A stretch of DNA of 64,000 nucleotides, taken from Tiliqua scincoides (lineage: Eukaryota > Chordata > Lepidosauria > Squamata > Scincidae). A program made the position numbers and the translations under genes. Each line of letters begins with the position of its first letter. Positions within the stretch are counted from its first letter, which is position 1. This document shows, one piece after another, positions 20,879 through 30,457 of this stretch. The notes beneath the pieces are model-generated. The model was not told the origin of the DNA. It worked only from the letters and a program-made list of their open reading frames with translations, and made no database searches. The stretch lies in the NCBI RefSeq assembly GCF_035046505.1, contig NC_089829.1, positions 1,968,001-2,032,000 of the forward strand, written 5' to 3'.

Positions 20879-23800
20879 CAGCTCTTGGGAGGCTCTTCAG
20901 CAGAGAAGGGAAAGATGCTCTGCACATCCTTGGAGGTGGTCGCTCTTGAGAAGGAGAGCTGTTGGAAAGCAAGACCCAGCATTTACCCTGGAGGCCATGA
21001 ACTGTCCCAGGCTCAGAGGGAAGGTGATGGAGGACAACAGCAGGGCCACCAAAGCCGAGTAGAGGGGCTTTCTGGAAAAGCAGACCCCCCCCAAAGCCAG
21101 GATTATTTTTCAAGGCCAGAAAAGGGCAGCAGTGAGTGTCTAGCGAAATAAATGGGGGGGGGGGCAAAGGCTGCTCGCTTATCAAAGGGGTTCCTGGAAG
21201 CGATTTGCACACTGGGAAGCACAGAGTTGGGAGGACCCTCTGAGGTCATCTAGTCCAACCCCTAAGCACGCAAAGAGGGCGAAAAGACCGTCTAGCGTGG
21301 CCAGGGGTTTGCGGAGCACTTTGAAGGCGCTCATCCTCTCGGTTCCCGCAGTGACCCGGTGAGGCCGCGGTGCCCACGTCGCGGAGCGGAAGACCGAGGC
21401 TGGGGCCCGCGGGGGAGGCTGACCCGGAGGGACGTTCCCTGCCGACCCCCGCGCTTACTCGGCAGCCAGGTGCTGGGCCGTGAGCGGGCTCCTCCGGACG
21501 TAGCCCAGGAACCAGCGCTGGCAGAAGAGGTAGGCGCAGCTCAGCACGCCGCAGACGGCCCTGCGGAGAGAGCAGGAGGCTCGTGGCTGCAGCCCGCCCG
21601 AGGGGCGCCCGCCGCCCGCCCGCCCGCCCGCCGGCGGGGCTCACCCCAGCAGCAGGAAGAGGAGCGTCTCCGGCAGGGCGAAGGCGGCGTCGAGCTGGAA
21701 GCTGGTCCTGAACAGCGCCGAGATGGTCTCTGCGGGGGAGGACGCGGTCCGCGGGGGCAGCGGGCCCCCAGCCCCCCCGCCGGCCCCCCCCCGCCGGCCC
21801 CCCACCTACCTTGCTGGCTGCCCAGGACGGCGAGCAGGCGGAAGGCGAAGGCGCCGCAGGTGGCCGCGAAGAAGCCGCGCCAGTAGTCGCGCACGGCGAA
21901 GTGGGAGGAGACCACCTCGATGCTGAACAGCACGCCTGGCCGGGCGGCAGCGGGGCCCGTCAGCCGGGAGGCGTCCGCCCGCCCGCCCGCCCGCCCGGAG
22001 GGGAGCCCGCGGGGGACAGCGCGGCTCTGCGCAGGGCCCGAGGGGAGGGGAGGGGAGGGGCCCGCCCGCCCGCTCACCGCTGATGGGCGCCCCGAAGACC
22101 GTGGCCACCCCGACCGCCGCGCCCGCCACCAGCATCTCGTTCTGCTTGCTGCGGTCCTGCGGGTCAGATCCGCGCGCGTGAGCCCGGCCGGCCGCCGCGC
22201 ACCTGCTCCCCCCGCCCGCCCGCCCGCCCGCGCGCTCACCTCGTACTCCCCCGACACGCTGGTCCGGACCCTGCCCAGGAAGGCGGCGATCATGCTGGAC
22301 AGGTGGACGAAGGGCCCCTGCCGGCGAGAGGGCCGCGGCGGCTCAGCCTGGGAGTCCCGGGCCCGCGGGGACGAACGCGGCGCTGCCGGGGACCAGGGCC
22401 GCCTGTGCGCCGCCCCCCCCCCCGGGAGCCGCCCTGGAAGGCACTTACGACTTTGCCCAGGAAGATGGTGCTCCCGCAGGCCAGCGTGCAGGTCAGGCCC
22501 ACGACCTTGGCCCCGAAGTTCTGGATGTCCAAGTACTCCTCCAGCAGGACCCCAGTCAGGATGGTCTTGAGCTCCGGGATGCCGGATCCTGCGGGCCCCG
22601 AAGGTGTACGGAGGTCGGAGCGGGGCCTCCCAGCCCCGACTCTCCTCCGCCAGCCCTGCCCGGAGGGGCTGCGAGCCTGTCCCGTCGGGGCGCAGCGGAC
22701 GGACTGCTTCTGGTGGTCCAGGAAGAGGGGGCGGTTCAGGGGGCCTGACTGACCTCCAGAGTGGGGGGTGATGCTCTGCGCAAAGCCTGTGGAGAATGCT
22801 GACAGGGCCACGGGGTACATGGTCCAGGAGAGGTACTTCAGCACGGGGTAATCTCCAATCTCTTGGTAAAGCCACATGTGGGCTGGGAGAGGAAGACAGA
22901 GAAGCACACGTGGCAGAGCCCTGTCCCAGTCCCGAGTGTGTCAGAACCCCCGACGAACGAGTTAGGAGGGCCAGTTGAACACTGCCAGCTTCGCAGCCTC
23001 CACACTGGGCGCTGCCGCCTGCTGGGGCTGCAATCCTAGCCACACTTCCCTGGGAGCAAAGCCCACGGACTATAATGGGATTTTCTTCTGAGTAGACATG
23101 CCTAGTTGCCTGCCTTCCTCCTCCCTACCCGTTAAGGGTCAGAGCTACTGCATTATTGCCAATCAGAATATTTTCATCCTGCTTTCAACAACAGCAGTTC
23201 ACAAAGCAAAATAAATGCAGGCCCGGCTCCCTGCCCCCTAAGTGTGCACACCCTTTAAAAGTGCAAAGGAGACCCCAGTAGCAACCCCTGCTGAGGTGAA
23301 GAGGGGCAGGCGCTCTTGCCCACGGAACAGCCCTCCAGAGGTGCCAGGGTGCAGCTAGCAGGGGTGCAGAGGTGGATGGGGTGGGGGCAGGCAACAGGAG
23401 GAGAAAGGGAGGGTGAGTGCAGGAACCAGCTTGGTTTTTGCGAGGGAGGAGAAGGTCAGTGTCAGACACAAGGGGAGGGGAGGAGGCACGTGGGGGGAAA
23501 GAGGTGTCATGTTTCAGCTGCTGATTTTGGCCAAAGAGTGGCCCAGGAGACCTTGTGGGCTTGACAGGTGTCAGCAGGGGAAGCAGACCTGCAGAGGCTG
23601 CTCAAACTCTCCTGCCTTTCAAGGACAACCATGTCCCCTCCCCCAACCTGAGGACAGCTTCAGGGTTTTCAGAGGGTAGAGCCTCCGTCTGCCTGAAGAT
23701 AACACCCGCAGGCAGGTCGCCAGTTCGAGGCCGCCGGCACCGTGAATGGCGAGACCTTGAAGCAGCTGACAAGCCCAGCTGAGTTATTCCACCTGCTCTT

Positions 23801-26031
23801 GGGTGTGAGCGAAGAAGCGTCTTGGCTGCCCTCCATGTGAGAGAGGAAGGAGCTGCTTGTCAGCTTGCGTGGGAGGAAACTGGAGGCCAGAATGTGATCC
23901 CAGATCAGAAAGATCCATCTGAAATGTTGTGGCTCTTGAAAGAAAGAACCTTTCAATTGTAAAAATCCCTACGGGGATTTAGAACAGCCTGCCCATGTAA
24001 ACCGCCTTGAATTAAAGTCTGACGACCAGGAAAGGCGGTATAGAAATGCCTGTATTATTATTATTATTATTTTCATTCCCCCAAACTCAGATCAGGGATC
24101 CAAAAGTAGGTGGGGGACATTCTGGTCCTGGCTGCCTATGGTCAAGGAGAGGTCTGGCTGGGAGACACTGCTTACCGCTGGCCACCCTGGAGGCGGTGAA
24201 GTCCATGGTGAAGCTGACCAGTGCCATGAGGACCCCTAGCACGAAGAGGAAGTACCAGTCATCGCCCACGCGGAAAAGCTGGCGCTTGAGGACCGCTAGG
24301 CAACCTGCAGTGTGGGAGAGGACCCAGGTGAGAATGGCAGGCTGCTGCCCCAGAGCCCAGTCAGCCCATCTGGCCTTTCCCCATCCAGGGACATATGGCA
24401 GTAACATGCCAGGGGACCGGAGATGAGAAGGGAGTAGAAACAGGATGCAGACAGTGAGAAATGAGGCAGCTAAGAAGCCTCCAAAGGAGGAACCCAGCTG
24501 GAGGACAGGGAGGTGGTTCCATGGGGTTTCCCCCCACAGTGGCCAGCCAGATCCAGAGGGAGGCCCACCAGCATTCGATACGAGCAACAGCTCTCTCCCA
24601 CCATTGCTTCCTGGGAATTGGTGTTCAGGGTAGACCGTCCTTCAGTGTGGAGGCTCTGTCTACCTCTCCTGGCTGGTGCCTGTTGCGTCCAGCGAAGGGC
24701 TTCTGAAGGTGGCAGGTAGATCAAGACCATCATGTTTTAAGGGGCATTTTGCCCTGTGGAGGGGAGGAATCATGAGAGGCAATGCCACCACCCTCCGGGG
24801 CAGATTCACTAAATCTGCATCATTTCCAGCGTGTCTCCATTTTCAGGCCACACATCGCTACATGGAATGGGCAGCCTTCCCTTCCTCCCGTCTTTGGGGG
24901 AGAAGCAGGAAACATATCCAAAATGTGGAACTTCCGGCAATGCCAGAAGCACCAGAGTTGGGGGTGTGTGTGCAGGTGAGTGCTGGGAATGGCTCACAGA
25001 GCAGGTCAATTCACAAAATCTGTGCTTGGATCACCAGTCCAGAATCCAGGCCCATCTGGATGGAATCCCTGCCTCCATCACCATCTAGTAAAATGAGCAG
25101 TGGCTTCAGCATGCCAAGTGCTTCTGGTGAGGCCAGTCTCTGTTGCCAGTCTTTGAGACACACAGAGCTCCTCATCACTCAGATCTGAGAAACAAGAAGC
25201 CCCTGGCTGCACAAAGACTGTCTCGATGGCACCACAACTGGGCGTATCATTTGCAGGTGTTTAATCCACTCAGTCTCCTAACTGGACTTCTGCCTCTTCC
25301 TCTGCAGTTTAGGAGTTGTATTGAATCTGGGGAGGGGGGGTGAGTCCTTAAGCAAGCACATTCATTAACACAAGGTGCCATCTGTGTACATGATGCCTTG
25401 GAAAGGGGAAAGCCAGACTGGGGAGCCCCAGCTCAAAGCCTTGGACTCCAAAAGATGCCTGCCCGTCCCGCCTTTCCCCACCAACCTGTGCAGCACTCAG
25501 AGAGCAGAACAGACCCTCACCCGGGGCCCATCCCCTTGAAGAGGCACCAAAAAGCAATGCGACAGGCTCCAGACATTCTTGCAGCCCTGGTGGCAAAACA
25601 GCCCCCTCCTCAAATCAGTGTCCTTGGAGGCAATGGGTCTCGAACCATGAGATGTACATGTTTTGGAGGCTGCAGCTGTCTGTTTCTGCTAGAGATGAAA
25701 TGGGGCAGAGTCCTCGTTCCCAGCTCACCTTCCACATAAATGAGGCTCGAAGAGACCAAGCCTGCAGTTTTGGCAAGAGAGCCCCTCCAGCACCAAGATG
25801 AGAGCGTCCCTGTTGCCTGCTTCAATGGGAATTGCAAGAGAACCAGGAAGCCAGAAGTCCTCCCTCGCAGCAGGGCCCCCCTCTTTGCCACCAGCTCCCC
25901 TTACCTGTCACCCTCCTCCGGGTCCTTGGCCAGGGCTGCCAGTTTTCCTCAAACACCAGCATCTTCCCCTTTTCATCCTTCCCAGGTCCCCCTGGCCCCG
26001 TCCAGGTACTCCTTTGTCCTCCCATGGCCAT
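16687..26031 (-). CDS. CLCNK: Kidney-type chloride channel ClC-K (CLCNKA/CLCNKB orthologue), 19 coding exons, about 716 aa
   Basis: Exons in coding order (minus): 26031-25905, 24304-24176, 22882-22754, 22588-22449, 22317-22240, 22156-22078, 21935-21810, 21729-21645, 21560-21459, 21071-20987, 20722-20549, 20106-20037, 19841-19731, 19510-19297, 18757-18624, 18198-18050, 17897-17814, 17210-17124 and 16734-16687. All are GT-AG and the frame is kept throughout. Diagnostic parts: WPRTRRRV then [10 protein letters not shown] at the N-terminus; selectivity-filter GSGIPELKT (from residue 129); FLGKVGPFVHLS (173-182), where the gating glutamate of other CLC proteins is Val, the mark of ClC-K; GYFMP (433-437); and a C-terminal CBS region (about 551-716) ending [13 protein letters not shown]. 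The channel works in kidney and inner-ear basolateral membranes with barttin. The start is the first ATG of the first coding exon; a second ATG two codons later is possible. Only one copy is present, whereas mammals have a tandem pair. Confidence 0.93.
17519..17705 (+). repeat. Degenerate SINE/LINE tail fragment
   Basis: It contains agattgtgagctccatgggg and aggcctttgccccaagaggcttacag, words seen in repeat tails (compare 44768-44914). It lies in the CLCNK intron between 17814 and 17210. Diverged; family uncertain. Confidence 0.4.
18960..19045 (+). mobile_element. Old CR1 3' end fragment in a CLCNK intron
   Basis: agctggattagatgaccc followed by aaggctcttcccaactctaag matches the classic amniote CR1 3' UTR. 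Short and diverged. Lies in the intron between 19297 and 18757. Confidence 0.6.
20850..20882. repeat. (GGAGCA)n simple repeat in a CLCNK intron
   Basis: Five perfect aggagc-type hexamer units (caggagcaggagcaggag...). Intronic, between exons 21071-20987 and 20722-20549. Confidence 0.8.
21190..21265 (-). mobile_element. CR1 3' fragment in a CLCNK intron
   Basis: gagttgggaggaccctctgaggtcatctagtccaacccc-type sequence, the reverse of the usual CR1 3' UTR. Short. Confidence 0.6.
21340..22640. promoter_or_regulatory. Intragenic CpG island over the middle exons of CLCNK
   Basis: About 1.3 kb of very high GC and CpG density covering six exons (22588 down to 21459) and their very short introns. Several introns hold runs of cccg units (about 21608-21634, 21978-22000 and 22209-22232), i.e. 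gggc runs on the transcribed-sense strand. It is far from the 5' end of the gene, so it is not the ordinary CLCNK promoter; it could be an internal promoter or a site of GC-biased drift. Confidence 0.6.
23026..23105 (-). repeat. Solo copy of the short palindromic repeat
   Basis: Reads ctgcaatcctagccacac, then cctgggagcaaagccc, tataatgggattt and cttctgagtagacatg: the reverse of the unit tandemly repeated at 2116-2660. It lies in the CLCNK intron between 24176 and 22882. Confidence 0.7.
23672..24071 (+). mobile_element. tRNA-derived SINE (squamate Sauria-type) with (ATT)n tail
   Basis: The 5' part has RNA polymerase III promoter boxes: an A-box-like ggtagagcctccg (23675-23687) and a B-box-like agttcgaggcc (about 23720-23730). 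The body runs about 330 bp and ends gtaaaccgccttgaatt ... aaaggcggtatagaaatgcctg followed by (att)n. This is the architecture of squamate tRNA-derived SINEs. It lies in the second CLCNK intron, antisense to the gene. Naming of the exact family is from memory. Confidence 0.75.
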
Positions 26032-27633
26032 CTGCCCTCTGGGCTACCAGATTCTGTTGGAATGGAACGGGGTATCTGGGGACTGGGGGAGAGGGAGAAG
26101 AAGAGAAGCCAAACTGCTGGAGGCCACAGGGGCAGGCTGTGTCTGTAAAAACGGACAAGGGAGAGGCCCCTTCTGGGATCTGCTCTCTTTGGAAGCAGCC
26201 CAGAGTCCCCAGAAAAATTACCCTGCATGTGGATCCAGCTCTGGGGGCTTGAAAGACTCACCTCAGCGTCTGTGTGACATCCCACAGTAGCCCAGTCTTC
26301 CTCCGCACTTGCACTGGCCAGGTAAGACACACACCTGCCTGCCTCCCCCTCCCTCCACCACACCCTCTCTGCCTCTGACCTCTAGTCATCCTTGTGGGCC
26401 AGCACAAAACACCCTTGCTGAAAGCTGGCCAACCCCACACCGGACTGAACTGGCTAGGCAGAGTGAAGGCAGGTGCATGCCCAGGGAGGAAGGCAGGGGA
26501 AGCCTCTCAGTCAGGGTGGGCACAAAAAGCTGCCTTCCTGGCTCAGACCAAAGCTTCAGTTCTTTGCCCTACTCTTCAGTGGGGGGCTGCCATGAAGAAC
26601 ACAAACAGGGCAGGAAGGCAAGTGCCCTTTCCTTCTGCTGCACCTCAGCAACTGATCGCCTGGGGTAGACTGCCTTATACCTGGAGGTTCTAGTCCTCTG
26701 ACTTCCATGGCTTCTACAAGCAGCCCTGCTGGGTCACATCAAGGTGGGCCCCCCTCACTCAGCCCCTTTCTTCCCAACTAGGATTCTCCTGGGGCTCTGG
26801 GAGAAAAGCCCCCAAACAGCAGCCCCTCCCTTCATGCTGCTTCCCAAGGAACCGCTATTCAGAGGTGGACTATCCCTGAACAGGGGGCTCTGTGCAGCTA
26901 TCGGGACCTCTTTCCTGGGCTTGTCTGATTCCTCCAGTGCCATCACAGATGGAGGCCCACAGCTTGCAACAGCTGGCTCCTGGGATGGGGATCTCTCTGA
27001 ATCTGCTGCTGGTCAGTTCCGTTGTCACACCTCATAGTCTGATGGGGGAGGGAGGGAGAGGAAACCTGCTGAATCCCAGAAACCGACCAGGGGTGGATTG
27101 CATTTTGGGGGGCCTGCATAGGAGGCACTTCTTCTGCCCCAAGGCAGCTGTGGTCTCCCCTGTTTGGCTGCTGGTCAGAGAAAGTGCCTTTCTGGGGTGC
27201 CAGTGAAAGGGAGGATGGCCCACCTCACTGGGGAGAGAAAGGGTGACCTGCTGGGGCTCTCAGTTGAGAAAGTGACCTCACTAAGCAGTCTCTTAGGTTC
27301 AGAGGTGTCACTGGGGTTTGCATTACTGGTGCGAGAGCTCATTGCCTCACCCCCATGATGGATCTCCTTCATTCCAGACCATAAAGAGGAAATTGCAATA
27401 TCAGATATGCAGCCTCAGTGCAGTGGCATCGCTAGGATTGGTGTCATCCCCTATTCCATTTCTTTATTTAAATATCTAACAGTCCAGGTCACCCACAAAT
27501 CCGTCACCAACAAAAAACTCATGGCCAACTTGATGACACGCCACCGAATGGGAGTTCTGGGATGAGCTGTGATCCATGGAACTGAGAGCTGACTCCTACT
27601 GACACTGGGTTGGTTCCTTGCTGTGTGGTGACA
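26032..27633. other. CLCNK upstream region, no gene recognised
   Basis: This is the 5' flank of CLCNK on the minus strand. An upstream non-coding exon is likely, because mammalian CLCNK genes have one, but I could not place it. Minus-strand sequence near 26265-26330 has a good GT donor yet its frame does not fit the next exon. No CpG island and no TATA box that I would defend. Confidence 0.4.
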
Positions 27634-28710
27634 TAAGAACATAAGAACCGCCCCACTGGATCAGGCCATAGGCCCATCTAGTCCAGCTTCCTGCATCTCA
27701 CAGCGGCCACCAAATGCCCCAGGGAGCACACCTGATAACAAGAGACCTGCAAGGCTTCCTGGGAATTGTAGTTAAGAACATAAGAACAGCCCCACTGGAT
27801 CAGGCCATAGGCCCATCTAGTCCAGCTTCCTGCATCTCACAGCGGCCACCAAATGCCCCAGGGAGCACACCAGATAACAAGAGACCTGCAAGGCTTCCTG
27901 GGAATTGTAGTTAAGAACATAAGAACAGCCCCACTGGATCAGGCCATAGGCCCATCTAGTCCAGCTTCCTGCATCTCACAGCGGCCCACCAAATGCCCCA
28001 GGGAGCACACCAGATAACAAGAGACCTGCATCCTGGTGCCTCCCTTGCATCTGGCATTCTGACATAGCCCGTTTCTAAAATCAGGAGGCTGCACATACAC
28101 ATCATGGCTTTTACCCCGTAATGGATTTTTCCTCCAGAAACTTGTCCAATCCCCTTTTAAAGGCGTCCAGGCTAGACGCCATCACCACATCCTGTGGCAA
28201 GGAGTTCCACAGACCGACCACACGCTGAGTAAAGAAATATTTTCTTTTGTCTGTCCTAACCCGCCCAACACTCAATTTTAGTGGATGTCCCCTGGTTCTG
28301 GTATTATGTGAGAGTGTAAAGAGCATCTCCCTATCCACTCTGTCCATCCCCTGCATAATTTTGTATGTCTCAATCATGTCCCCCCTCAGGCGTCTCTTTT
28401 CTAGGCCGAAGAGGCCCAAACGCCGTAGCCTTTCCTCATAAGGAAGGTGCCCCAGCCCCGTAATCAGCTTAGTCGCTCTCTTTTGCACCTTTTCCATTTC
28501 CACTATGTCTTTTTTGAGATGCGGCGACCAGAACTGGACACAATACTCCAGGTGTGGCCTTACCATCGATTTGTACAACGGCATTATAATACTAGCCATT
28601 TTGTTCTCAATACCCTTCCTAATGATCCCAAGCATAGAATTGGCTATTGACAACACCTCCTTGGAACAAGCAGTCACACTGCTCAGTCTTGGGTTAAGAA
28701 AATCCATGTT
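27634..28710 (-). mobile_element. CR1 LINE 3' part, with its 3' end tandemly triplicated
   Basis: The minus strand 28707-28111 is an open frame of 198 codons for the CR1 reverse transcriptase C-terminus ([60 protein letters not shown]), so this is a fairly young copy, 5'-truncated near 28710. The extreme 3' end then appears three times with a period of exactly 139 bp (starts 27634, 27773, 27912 on the plus axis). The two extra copies are cut off inside the 3' UTR and followed by the same non-CR1 spacer of about 22 bp. Confidence 0.85.
27747..27912. repeat. 139-bp tandem unit junctions carrying a ZNF143/STAF-like word
   Basis: At 27747-27773 and 27886-27912 the plus strand reads ctgcaaggcttcctgggaat tgtagtt. 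On the minus strand this is aactacaattcccaggaagc followed by cttgcag, which closely resembles the long ZNF143/STAF binding site (ACTACAATTCCCAG core followed by GC). The word is not part of the CR1 consensus as seen in the other two CR1 copies here. Confidence 0.6.
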
Positions 28711-28746
28711 CCAGAAGGCAATTATGTTTCCTTTTTCTGGTTAGTT

Positions 28747-30290
28747 GTCCATAATGTCTGATAGAATATGGATAATTCAACGTGGTTTGTTTCATTTCAC
28801 TCTGCATGAAAGGACCTTTCCAGTGATATAACATGATGATATTATTAGAATTATAGGTTTTCCAAAAGGTTTCCAAAATTTTGGCCCCTAGAACTGCCAC
28901 TCCCCCTGAGGGTGTCACTTGGTGTGGACTGCACTGCTTGCAGCCCCTACTAATGCCTCTGCTTAGGGTGCCAGCTTGCCCCAGATGACCCTGTTCCTTC
29001 ACTGTGGAGGTGTCACTGGACTGCACCCTTTCAGTGCTGCTTTCCCTCTCAAGGATTGGGTCAAGGATTGGCAGCTTTGTGACCTCATCAGACTTGGCCT
29101 TGGACATTTGCAGGGCTTTGGATGCCTGAGAGTCACTCTTCCCGGCTCCACTTCCTAGTAAATGAACACACTTGGCAGCCCTCCTTGGCTGGCTGGCTGG
29201 AGGGAGGATTCAAGTGGTGACTCAGGGTCTGCAGGGCAATGACTGAGCAGCTGCACTTAGCTCCCCTCCTCCTCCCCCGATGATGCTGGCTGGGTGAAGT
29301 GCCCAGATGCATGCTCTCCCAGGGGGAGCAGCCCTCGTCATCACCTCCTTTCAGCTCAGTCGGGTCCCCTGGGCGTCCCAAGGCAGATTCCGGGGACAGA
29401 ATGGCCTGGCCAGGCACCTTGGCAAGGAGTGGAGCATGAGCTGAGTCCTGAGCCAGTCAGTCAAGAGAGAACACCTTAAATGGGTGCAGGCTGCGGAGCC
29501 CGTAAGTGCAGCAGTTGGAGGAGCAGGAAGCAGATCTGCCCTGTTCCCCTTCCCTGACAGTGGTGTGGCAGGCTGAAATACAACAGGTAAGGCGGCACCA
29601 GGCTCCGAGCTTCCCCTCTTGGGTTTCAGCCAGCTAAGGATAGTCTGGAAAAGACTTATCCCAAGATAAAGGTGTCCTGGACAGGGATGTCGCCACCTGC
29701 ACCTGCCCTCCGGGGAGGGGCATGCCAGAGACTGGATGTGGGTCGTGCTGCCTGCAGATCCTGTGTGCCACCCTTCCCACTGAACTGCTCAAACCACTAG
29801 TCCATCTGGCCAGTAGCTCTCCAGTGTTTCAGGCACAGAAGGGTGTTTCCCCATCCTGCCCTGTACTTGACAGGGCTCTGCCACTGAACTACAGCCCCCC
29901 CAGTGTGCGGCCCCCTCCCCCCTGCATGCACTTCCCTGCACTCCCCTGCCTCCCATGCTCCCCCTTTGTGAGGGAAGCCTTTGGGGACATTGGGGGGACT
30001 GACACTGGGCATTGAGCAGGGCAGCGTGCACCCTCACTGGCTTTTTTTGGAGCCTGGTGCTGTTGTTTTCTAGCCAGGCAGGAATGTCAGCTCTGAAGCC
30101 GCTGCCCCTCCTTGTTTCGCATCTCCACTTGGATGGGGAAACTTTCCATCAGGCCCAGCTAGATGCTGCGCACAGACTAAATTTAGAGGTGTTGACAAGA
30201 TCCTGGAAGGCCTCCCAGAGGCGCCAAGGCCTTTATAGGCACGGAGGCTGGCACCCTGTGGACAAGCTGCCCGGCACTGCTTCTGGAGAG
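28747..30290. other. Intergenic stretch between CLCNK and HSPB7
   Basis: No coding exon recognised. About 29802-29895 resembles a diverged tRNA-derived SINE (tctccagtgtttcaggcac ... gggctctgccactgaactac). The HSPB7 promoter should lie towards the right end, but no TATA box or CpG island marks it clearly. Confidence 0.4.
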
Positions 30291-30457
30291 GGCACAGTGG
30301 TGACTGCTCTGTGTCCAGGAGTGAGCGGGGTGCCTTCTGCCCCCTGCAGAGTTGGGGCCACCGGTCCTTCCCCCAGAGCTCTGGGCAGCCGCAGCCTTCC
30401 TCAGCATCCCAGGCAGCTCCCAGCTCTTCTGTCTCCCCAGCAGGCACCCAGCGATCC

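Noticed and set aside
25520-25596. Another candidate CLCNK first exon (minus strand, LQECLEP... then gggtgaggg)
   Set aside because: Phase fits but similarity is weak and the 25905-26031 exon is clearly better.
26258-26340. Alternative first coding exon of CLCNK (minus strand, VRRKTGLLWDVTQTL then a gtgagt donor)
   Set aside because: Its phase does not fit the exon at 24304, while 25905-26031 fits in both phase and sequence ([11 protein letters not shown]).
27400-29000. A single older repeat split by the CR1 at 27634-28710
   Set aside because: Some words on both sides look alike (cagtggcatcgctagg and ccccctgagggtgtcac), but no continuous match or target duplication could be shown.
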